Shown piece after piece: positions 45,501 through 51,298 of a stretch of 64,000 nt of DNA. The notes below the pieces were generated by a model, which was not told the DNA's origin, made no database searches, and saw only the letters and a list, made by a program, of their open reading frames with translations. A program made the position numbers and the translations under genes. Within the stretch, counting starts at the first letter, position 1; each line of letters begins with the position of its first letter. Origin of the DNA: Mucilaginibacter myungsuensis (lineage in GTDB: Bacteria > Bacteroidota > Bacteroidia > Sphingobacteriales > Sphingobacteriaceae); contig NZ_JADFFL010000004.1 in NCBI RefSeq assembly GCF_015222005.1, forward strand, positions 186,001-250,000. The letters are read 5' to 3'.

Positions 45501-46926
45501 GGCGGCCGTAGCATCATTAGGTTTTTTGCCGATGGCTTTAAGCAACGGAGCCGGTGCTGAAGTACAGCGTCCGCTGGCTACCGTAGTGATCGGTGGCTTG
45601 ATCACAGCTACCTTCCTTACGCTGTTTGTACTGCCGGCTTTGTATCTGTTATTCAATTCAAAAAGCAAGCCTAAAGGCGACGTTCCTGCAGGTGCGACAA
45701 CCACCGTTGTGATATTAATAGCGCTGATGATGTTCGCACCAACAGCCAAAGCGCAGCAAACCGTAAAAGTGAGCGATGCTATACAGATCGCCCTTAAACA
45801 TAACCTGCAAGTGCAAAGTGCGGAACTGAATGAAGGCGCGGAACGCATCCGTCAAAAAACATCGTTCGATATCGCTAAAACGCAATTGTCTGCCGATTAC
45901 GGGCAGGTCAACAGTATTTCTAATGATACCAAGTTCGGGGTGACCCAATCGTTCAGTTTCCCAACGGTTTACAGCAACCAAAAGAAAGCGTTGCAAGCTA
46001 ATTATCTATCAGCCCAGGCCAATGCACGGCTAACGCAGCAAGAGATCAAAGCCGAGGTTCGCCGTTTGTATTATCAGATACTTTGGTTGGGCGAGAAGAA
46101 AAAACTGCTGAATTATGCGGATAGTATTTACACGTTGTTCGAGAAAAAGACATCCCTACGATTTAAGGTGGGTGAAGCCAATATCTTGGAGCAGGCTACC
46201 GCACAAACGCATCATCAGCAAATAGCCAACCAGCGCAATATGTTACAGGCAGATGAAGAGATCGCTTTACGGCAGTTCAATGTGATCCTGCATGATAGCG
46301 TAAACTATGTTCCAACGATGGATAGTTTACGTATCGCTGTAAAAGCTGCTCAATATCAAAATAGCGCGGCGGATCAATTACCGCAGGTGCAATTTTACAA
46401 CCATCAGGCTGATGGCGCCAAATGGCGCTGGAAGACCGAGCGGGCCAAGCTATTACCCGACTTTTTTGCAGGCTATGCCAATCAAAGCTTAGTAGGCTCG
46501 CAGCTGATCAATGGCAGGGACGCTTATTTTGGCGCGGGGCGGAGGTTCAACTACGTGAGTGCAGGTATCAGTATCCCAATATTCTCGGGCGCGCAATCTG
46601 CACGGGCATCAGCTGCCAAGATAGAATGGCAAATGGCGCAGAAACGTACAGATATGGCGGTGATCCAATTGCAAACCGAAATGCAGAATGCCCTGCAACA
46701 GGTGAACAAATATGCCGTCAGCCTGAACTATTATGAAAATCAGGGCAATAAGAACGCCAACCTGATCATCTCCACTGCTGATAAACAATTTGGCGTTGGC
46801 GATATCAACTACCTGCAATGGGTGATCCTGGTGGATCAGGCGATCAGCATCAAGAGCGAATACCTGGAAACACTGAATAACTACAACCAGGCAGCTATCC
46901 AACTACAACAATTGAACAACCAATAA
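42553..46926 (+). CDS. CusA/CzcA-type heavy-metal RND pump fused to a TolC-like outer-membrane domain
   Basis: A 1457-residue protein. Residues 1-1045 are a complete heavy-metal RND permease: first helix, periplasmic DAVPDITNNQVQII (near 37), the DFGLIVDGAVIIVEA motif (near 400) whose Asp residues carry protons, and the usual FLPQLEEGDF-type segment (FIPQLEEGDFAV, near 558). After the last helix a new hydrophobic stretch (about 1050-1064) ends in APTAKA-QQ, which looks like a signal peptidase site. Residues 1068-1457 are a TolC/OEP domain with helical repeats (LSADYGQVNS, AGISIPIFSG). The pump exports Cu, Ag, Zn, Co or Cd; the metal cannot be told. The start at 42553 was chosen because the longer frame adds 18 untypical residues. 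Confidence 0.92.
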   Translation: MLNKIILFSVKNKLVIGLFMALWIIYGLFEVSRLPIDAVPDITNNQVQIITTAPALGAQDVERLITFPIEQVMSNIPGLKESRSMSRFGLSLITIVFDDDADVYWARQQVTERLQQVDITASANKPELAPVTTGLGEIYQYVLRPQPGYESKYSLADLRTIQDWIVRRQLLGTKGVADVATFGGELKQYEVAVNPARLSSMHLTISDVFNALHTNNQNTGGAYIEKGPTVMYIRSEGLAGNVDDIENIVVKNTANGTPVLIKQIADVRLGAATRYGALTYHPVGEVSGAIVLMLKGANSSEVIVDVKQRIAEIQKTLPEGLVIDPFLDRTKMVNNAIGTVESNLLEGALIVVFVLVIFLGNLRAGLIVASVIPLAMLFAIIMMNTFGVSGNLMSLGALDFGLIVDGAVIIVEAILHHLHFSKKYANVNELSQDEMNTEVTGSASRMMNAAVFGQIIILIVYLPILSLSGIEGKMFKPMAQTVAFAILGAFILSLTYVPMISSMFISKKLSHNPNISDRVMTRIENGYQSWLTKALQFKKTMVGIAFGLFAIAVLLFTQMGGEFIPQLEEGDFAVETRLLIGTNLSTTINTVGKMSDVLKRKFPEVEKIVARVGSAEMPTDPMPIEGGDVIIVLKDKKEWTSAKSFPEMASKMSAAVQEALPGVTTSFQYPVQMRFNELMTGAKQDVVCKIFGEDLNQLARYAEQIGAISNTVDGTADLYVEKVTGMPQVVIKYNRAEIAKYGLNIDEVNRTVNAAFAGAAAGKVYEGEKSFDLVVRVGSEGRRNLSDVQNLLISTPGGSQIPLYQVAKVEEIEGPNQIQRENAKRRITVGFNVRGRDVQSIVEELQQKITSKVKLAPGYYITYGGAFENLQQAKKRLGIAVPVALVLIFVMLYFAFSSVKEGALIYTAIPLSAIGGVFALAMRGMPFSISAGVGFIALFGVAVLNGIVLISEFNRIKAEGKITDALQLVKEGTRNRLRPVLMTAAVASLGFLPMALSNGAGAEVQRPLATVVIGGLITATFLTLFVLPALYLLFNSKSKPKGDVPAGATTTVVILIALMMFAPTAKAQQTVKVSDAIQIALKHNLQVQSAELNEGAERIRQKTSFDIAKTQLSADYGQVNSISNDTKFGVTQSFSFPTVYSNQKKALQANYLSAQANARLTQQEIKAEVRRLYYQILWLGEKKKLLNYADSIYTLFEKKTSLRFKVGEANILEQATAQTHHQQIANQRNMLQADEEIALRQFNVILHDSVNYVPTMDSLRIAVKAAQYQNSAADQLPQVQFYNHQADGAKWRWKTERAKLLPDFFAGYANQSLVGSQLINGRDAYFGAGRRFNYVSAGISIPIFSGAQSARASAAKIEWQMAQKRTDMAVIQLQTEMQNALQQVNKYAVSLNYYENQGNKNANLIISTADKQFGVGDINYLQWVILVDQAISIKSEYLETLNNYNQAAIQLQQLNNQ

Positions 46927-46938
46927 AGCACACATCCC

Positions 46939-48078
46939 ATGAAACGATATATATTCCCTTGTTTGCTCATTGCCGCGCTGGCCACAGCTTGCGGTAGTAA
47001 ACAACCGGCACAGGACCAAAAAGAAGAAGCCCCGGCGGATACCACCCTGGTAACCCTTACCCCCACCCAATTAAAGAACGCCGGCATTGAGGTAGGCAAA
47101 GCCGCCTCAGGACAAGTTAGCGGCATATTGAAATTGCAAGGTAGCATAGACGTACCACCGCAAAGTACGGTGAGCGTTAGCTTCCCTTTGGGAGGCTACC
47201 TCAAACGCACCGAATTATTGCCTGGTGTACACGTGCGTAAGGGCGAGGTATTGGGCGTATTAGAGGATATGCAGTTCATCCAGATACAGCAGGATTACTT
47301 ATCGGCACGGGAAAAAGAACTGTTTGCCGAAAAAGAATACAAACGCCAGCAGGAACTGAACGCCGCCAAAGCCAGCAGTGATAAGGTGACCGAGCAGGCC
47401 AAGGTAGAGATGGAGACCCAAAAGATCAACATGCGATCGTTAGCTCAAAAGTTGGAGCTGATCGGCATCAATCCAAATCGATTGAATGCAGGCAATATCT
47501 CTAAAAGTGTCAACATCCTATCGCCGATAGATGGCTTTGTGTCAAAGGTGAATGTCAATATCGGCAAATATACCTCACCGACGGATGTGCTTTTTGAATT
47601 GGTTAACCCCAAGGATATTCACTTAGCGTTGGACGTATTCGAGAAGGATGTGAACCAGTTGGCCGTCGGTCAAAAGGTGATCACATATACCACAGATAAA
47701 CCTGAGAAAAAATACGAGGCCGAGATCATTCTCATTAGCAAAAACCTGAACGAGGACCGTATGGCCAACGTGCATTGCCACTTTGAGCAGTTCGACGCGA
47801 CGCTATTGCCGGGCATGTTCATGAACGCTGAGGTGGAAGTAAAGAACGCGACCGGGTTGACCGTAAAAGAAGAAGCCGTAGTGCGCTGGCAAAACCTGCA
47901 CTACGTTTTTGTGAGCAAAGGCAACAATACTTTTAAAATGACACCCGTAACCCTGGGCAACACGAACGGTGGGATGCAACATATATCGTCGCCGGGTATA
48001 GATACACAAACCCCTATCGTAACCAAAAATGCTTATGCGCTGCTAATGAAGTTAAAGAATAGTGCTGAAGAGGACTGA
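46939..48078 (+). CDS. RND periplasmic adaptor (CusB/CzcB-like lipoprotein)
   Basis: A 379-residue lipoprotein: MKRYIFPCLLIAALATAC gives lipidated Cys 18. Barrel-sandwich, helical hairpin and membrane-proximal domains are seen in order: VSGILKLQGSIDVPPQS (near 54), ELLPGVHVRKGEVLGVLEDM (near 93), coiled region 115-180, INVNIGKYTSPTDVLFELVN (near 215) and the ALLPGMFMNAEVEV segment (near 290). It joins the inner-membrane pump to the outer-membrane channel and may bind the metal. It follows the pump gene by 12 bases; a terminator lies 31 bases past its stop. Confidence 0.9.
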   Translation: MKRYIFPCLLIAALATACGSKQPAQDQKEEAPADTTLVTLTPTQLKNAGIEVGKAASGQVSGILKLQGSIDVPPQSTVSVSFPLGGYLKRTELLPGVHVRKGEVLGVLEDMQFIQIQQDYLSAREKELFAEKEYKRQQELNAAKASSDKVTEQAKVEMETQKINMRSLAQKLELIGINPNRLNAGNISKSVNILSPIDGFVSKVNVNIGKYTSPTDVLFELVNPKDIHLALDVFEKDVNQLAVGQKVITYTTDKPEKKYEAEIILISKNLNEDRMANVHCHFEQFDATLLPGMFMNAEVEVKNATGLTVKEEAVVRWQNLHYVFVSKGNNTFKMTPVTLGNTNGGMQHISSPGIDTQTPIVTKNAYALLMKLKNSAEED

Positions 48079-48108
48079 CCTTTCAGATCAAGCGTGACAA
48101 GTTTAAAT

Positions 48109-48146
48109 ACCGTAAGCCTAAGCCTGGCTTGCGGTGTTTTTATTTT
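48109..48146 (+). terminator. Terminator of the metal efflux operon
   Basis: ACCGTAAGCC (48109-48118) pairs with GGCTTGCGGT (48126-48135), one wobble, loop of seven, followed by gTTTTTaTTTT. The stem overlaps the C-terminal codons of the DUF2256 gene on the opposite strand. Confidence 0.75.
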
Positions 48147-48273
48147 GACGGCATTTGTCCGAGCAATACTTCACTTCATCCCAAACCTTTTCCCATTTTT
48201 TACGCCAAGTGAAAGGCCTGCCACAAACCAGGCAGATCTTTTGCGGCAGATCGTGCTTTTTAACCCCTTTCAT
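48118..48273 (-). CDS. DUF2256 zinc-ribbon-like small protein
   Basis: A 51-residue protein on the minus strand, [20 protein letters not shown] onward, with CxxC (residues 14-17) and C-x3-C (37-41) plus [20 protein letters not shown], which matches DUF2256 along its length. Four cysteines should hold one zinc. Its ATG overlaps the end of the DUF4385 gene by 14 bases, so translation is coupled. DUF2256 genes are often found near photolyase/cryptochrome genes, which fits the repair theme of this operon; the function is unknown. Confidence 0.88.
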   Translation of the reverse strand: MKGVKKHDLPQKICLVCGRPFTWRKKWEKVWDEVKYCSDKCRQNKNTASQA

Positions 48274-48742
48274 TTTTCCATTGCTTTTTTAACGTGGCAT
48301 AAAGATCGTTGGCCTCCGCAGCTTTCCATCTTTCGTAAAATATTTGAGCAGACGCTGCTTTTTCAGGGTCGCCCGTACCACGATCTAATTGTTGGTAGTT
48401 TTGCTCTTTATCAAACTTTTTGCCGCCTTTGTAATTAGCATAACGGCGGGCGCGGGTGTAGCCCATCTGCAAATACTTTCGGGCCATATCGGCACCTACA
48501 AAGTCATTAGCTTCAAGATATCCGTTAAACATCTCAAATATTTTTTGGCTGCTCTCCCTGGCAATATCTTGCGTTCTGAACCGCCAGTGCCGGCCTATTT
48601 CGCTTTTATAAGGTTCGCAGATCAGTACGCCTTGCTCGCCTTTGCCTACCAAGTAAAGTTCGGGGTGGGCGCGGTAGTCTATATCCGGTTTCCAGGGATA
48701 ATCGTCTTTATCAAAGTTGAGATAGCTTGGGCCGCGTTGCAT
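48260..48742 (-). CDS. DUF4385 family protein
   Basis: A 160-residue cytosolic protein with the family signature: [20 protein letters not shown] (near 20), [20 protein letters not shown] (near 43), [20 protein letters not shown] (near 81-100), then NYKGGKKFD. The recurring basic and aromatic residues would suit nucleic-acid or nucleotide binding, but no function is known. It lies 38 bases past the SRAP stop and overlaps the DUF2256 start, so it belongs to the same transcript. Confidence 0.88.
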   Translation of the reverse strand: MQRGPSYLNFDKDDYPWKPDIDYRAHPELYLVGKGEQGVLICEPYKSEIGRHWRFRTQDIARESSQKIFEMFNGYLEANDFVGADMARKYLQMGYTRARRYANYKGGKKFDKEQNYQQLDRGTGDPEKAASAQIFYERWKAAEANDLYATLKKQWKNERG

Positions 48743-48780
48743 AGCAATGCAACAAACGATCTTGCGATCTGCTTGCGCAA

Positions 48781-49398
48781 TTATTTTTCAGTGCTGTGGT
48801 CTTTATGTACCGTGATCTTTAACACCTCCGAAGCGCACGGCTTAGCCCGTAAAAAAGCCACCCGCTGCTCGCCGGTGTAACTACCATTGATCCAAGTCTT
48901 AATATCATTTCGTTCTAAAATAGCGGGCATGCGGTCGTGTACTTCGGCCATCGCCTGGTTAGGCGGCATAGTGATCATGGTAAAAGTTGGTAGCAATACG
49001 TTGGTTTTTATATCTATCCAAACATCCCAAAGGCCCGCAATGTAAAACGGCTGCCCATCGGCCCGCTCCACCCGATAGGTCTTCTGGTGTTCTTTATTGT
49101 ATTCAAAAAAAGCCTGTATCCGCACCACGCAATGCTTACGGCCGATCAGGTCTTTCCAAAGCGGCACTAAAAATAAAGACTCGATACGGGCATGTTTATT
49201 TTTGCTGTGGATCTTATCGTCATCCAAGGATAGTAACCCCCAACGGAATTGCTGTACCTTATCCGGCATGGCATCCGTTACCACGGGCAGCATAGAGCCG
49301 GGGTTACCGCCGCCGCTATTTTTGGGTGTGTAAGAACCACCATCGCGGGTAATTATCTTAATATCTTTTTGTTCGCCTATCTCAACGTGTCCGCACAT
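48781..49398 (-). CDS. SRAP-domain protein (YedK/HMCES-like)
   Basis: A 205-residue protein beginning MCG, so Cys2 becomes the catalytic N-terminus after Met removal. RWGLLS (near 51), the acidic FFEYNK (Glu near 107) and EVHDRMPAIL (His near 158) match the SRAP fold, which forms a thiazolidine crosslink with abasic sites in single-stranded DNA and protects them. The usual NARAE motif reads KHARIES here, so the active-site Asn appears replaced by His. It sits 53 bases after the Y-family polymerase gene in the same direction. Confidence 0.88.
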   Translation of the reverse strand: MCGHVEIGEQKDIKIITRDGGSYTPKNSGGGNPGSMLPVVTDAMPDKVQQFRWGLLSLDDDKIHSKNKHARIESLFLVPLWKDLIGRKHCVVRIQAFFEYNKEHQKTYRVERADGQPFYIAGLWDVWIDIKTNVLLPTFTMITMPPNQAMAEVHDRMPAILERNDIKTWINGSYTGEQRVAFLRAKPCASEVLKITVHKDHSTEK

Positions 49399-49451
49399 AT
49401 TACACTTAACGAAAAACTAATTTATTTGGTATTTAGAAATTTTCATAACGC

Positions 49452-50705
49452 TCATTTGGTCACTACGATCTCCCGCCAATTGGTGGTATATTGCTTGCTC
49501 AGATAGTCCTGTTTCATTTTCCAGGTCTTATCAAAGCCTTCGGCAGCTAAGCGCAAAGTGCCCCTGCCGTATCGATCGTTCAGCGAGTCCATCAACTCGG
49601 ACAAGTTTTGCTGACGGCTGTTCTCGTGCCCGACGAACATATTATATTGTACCTCGCCCGCCGGGATGATGCCTGTTGCACGGACGCCCGTCTTTAAATA
49701 ATTATAACCAGGTTGCCAAATAGCGCGGAGGGCCTGCACACAAACCCTCGTCAGTTCATGCGTACTATTAGCAGCAAAAGGGACTTTCACCGTAATGCTG
49801 GGGTAATACTGATCGTGCTTCACATTATGCTTATTGGTCCGCAGGTAAATGGTGAGGTTTAGCGCCATACTTTTTTGCTGACGAAGTTTCAGCGCCACTG
49901 TCGACGCATGCATAGCTACTGCTTCTTCCACTTTTTCCAATTCGGTTTGATAAGTGTTAAAGCTTTGACTGCTTTCTATCCCTTTCGACCGCTCGGCCAC
50001 ATCACGCACTACATTGCAAGGGATCCCCCAAAGCTCCTGATGCAAGCGCCAGCCTTGTATCGTCATATGTTGGCGCACAAAGTCGGGTCTTAACTCACGG
50101 AATTGTTGGGCTGTAGTTATCCCAAATTCTGTCAGTTTATGATAATATGCATGCCCAATTCCCCAGACATCTTCTATTGGGAAATCCACCATCACTTCGT
50201 CTATCTTTTTAGTATCGTCCAATACAAGGTATCCCCGCTTCTTTTTCTTAGCTGCTTTATTGGCCAGTTTAGCTAAAGCCATGGTAGGCCCCACTCCAAT
50301 AGTGATCGGCAAGCCAGTATCGCGCATAACGTTATGACTGATCATTGCGGTATATCTGTCAAGGCCCATCTCTATCAACCCTCCCATTGCCATAAAAGCT
50401 TCATCAATACTGTAAACCATTAGTGTGGGTGTGTAACGGGCCAGGTTGTTCATCAGGCGGGCACTCATATCGGCATACAAAGCATAGTTACTGCTAAAAA
50501 TAACGGCGTTACTTTCTTCCAATCGTTCGCGCACCATAAATTCCGCATCGGCCATTTTTATGCCTATGGCCTTAGCCTCGTTGCTGCGGGCTATTACACA
50601 ACCATCGTTATTGCTTAACACCACCACCACCCTCCCCTCAAATTCGGGGCGGAACAGGCGTTCGCAGCTTACATAACAATTATTGATATCAACATGCGCA
50701 AACAT
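49452..50705 (-). CDS. umuC: Y-family DNA polymerase (UmuC-like)
   Basis: A 417-residue translesion polymerase. Catalytic acids lie in MFAHVDINNCYVSCERLF (Asp near 6) and VYSIDEAFMAM (Asp, Glu near 103); SNNDGCVIARSNEAKAIGIK and GIGHAYYHKLTEFGI (helix-hairpin-helix, near 180) are also typical. It copies past damaged bases with low fidelity. The ATG at 50705 (an alternative is at 50711) overlaps the end of the umuD-like gene, as in umuDC operons. The catalytic residues are intact, unlike those of its UmuD partner. Confidence 0.93.
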   Translation of the reverse strand: MFAHVDINNCYVSCERLFRPEFEGRVVVVLSNNDGCVIARSNEAKAIGIKMADAEFMVRERLEESNAVIFSSNYALYADMSARLMNNLARYTPTLMVYSIDEAFMAMGGLIEMGLDRYTAMISHNVMRDTGLPITIGVGPTMALAKLANKAAKKKKRGYLVLDDTKKIDEVMVDFPIEDVWGIGHAYYHKLTEFGITTAQQFRELRPDFVRQHMTIQGWRLHQELWGIPCNVVRDVAERSKGIESSQSFNTYQTELEKVEEAVAMHASTVALKLRQQKSMALNLTIYLRTNKHNVKHDQYYPSITVKVPFAANSTHELTRVCVQALRAIWQPGYNYLKTGVRATGIIPAGEVQYNMFVGHENSRQQNLSELMDSLNDRYGRGTLRLAAEGFDKTWKMKQDYLSKQYTTNWREIVVTK

Positions 50706-51123
50706 AAGCATACCTCCCTACCCGTTGTAGCGGGTGGATCAAGGGGTTAAGCGCAACGGTTACCACTCCCCAGCACCTCCAATCTTCATTATTTTCTACG
50801 ATCACGCTATCAGCCGGCAGATCGGCCTTTAATACCAACCTACCGCTTTCGGGGGCATATTCGCGGGTGTAAAATTCTCCTTCGTGATAAAATACAACAA
50901 TAGATCCCGCTATCGGCGTTAATGACCGGTCTATCACCAAAACATGATCTTTCAATATGCAATGCCCCCGCATGGCATCAGTACCCATGCGCATATAGAA
51001 CGTGTTGTCCGGGTCCATCACAATAATGTCGGTTACATCCAACTCGGGCTCCTCATGCGTGAGCATGGGTAGCCTAAACCCTAATACATCTCTTTTTTCG
51101 CGGTGTGTTTTTGATCGCAGCAT
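50689..51123 (-). CDS. UmuD-like protein lacking the Ser-Lys catalytic dyad
   Basis: A 144-residue protein of the LexA/UmuD S24 fold. It aligns with E. coli UmuD from TFYMRMGTDAMRG through VLVIDRSLTPIAGSIVVFYH to EGEFYTREYAPESG. UmuD has GDSM with nucleophile Ser60; here the position is Ala (TDAM). The general base Lys97 in FTVKKL is Arg here (FYTRE), in exact spacing. So it cannot cut itself, and the RecA-driven switch to UmuD' is unlikely. It may act as a constitutive polymerase partner. A perfect minus-7 box lies 29 bases upstream, with a palindrome where a repressor could bind. Confidence 0.88.
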   Translation of the reverse strand: MLRSKTHREKRDVLGFRLPMLTHEEPELDVTDIIVMDPDNTFYMRMGTDAMRGHCILKDHVLVIDRSLTPIAGSIVVFYHEGEFYTREYAPESGRLVLKADLPADSVIVENNEDWRCWGVVTVALNPLIHPLQRVGRYAYVCAC

Positions 51124-51152
51124 CCTTCAGCGTCCCCTCTTAATAGCAAGCT

Positions 51153-51160
51153 CAAAGTTA
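51153..51160 (-). promoter_or_regulatory. Minus-7 box of the umuD-like operon
   Basis: On the minus strand it reads TAACTTTG, a perfect TAnnTTTG, 29 bases above the ATG at 51123. Confidence 0.5.
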
Positions 51161-51177
51161 AAAGATCTATAATAATT

Positions 51178-51194
51178 TACTAATATTTTTAGTA
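51178..51194. promoter_or_regulatory. Palindrome TACTAA-N5-TTAGTA, candidate operator
   Basis: A perfect 6-bp inverted repeat with a five-base centre lies where the minus-33 element of the umuD-like operon should be, 17 bases above the minus-7 box. This is the normal position of a repressor site. No known LexA box of this group is claimed. Low-complexity AT sequence could also produce it. Confidence 0.35.
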
Positions 51195-51298
51195 CAATAT
51201 TATCAACGCCTATCGTCAAAGAATAGTGGTTGCTATAGACTATCGGTTTAAATAAATTTATTTGTAATTAACTACCTTTATACCCACTATTTAAGGAT

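Noticed and set aside
48094..48438. Plus-strand open frame past the efflux adaptor
   Set aside because: It is the antisense of DUF2256 and DUF4385, both of which have clear family signatures.
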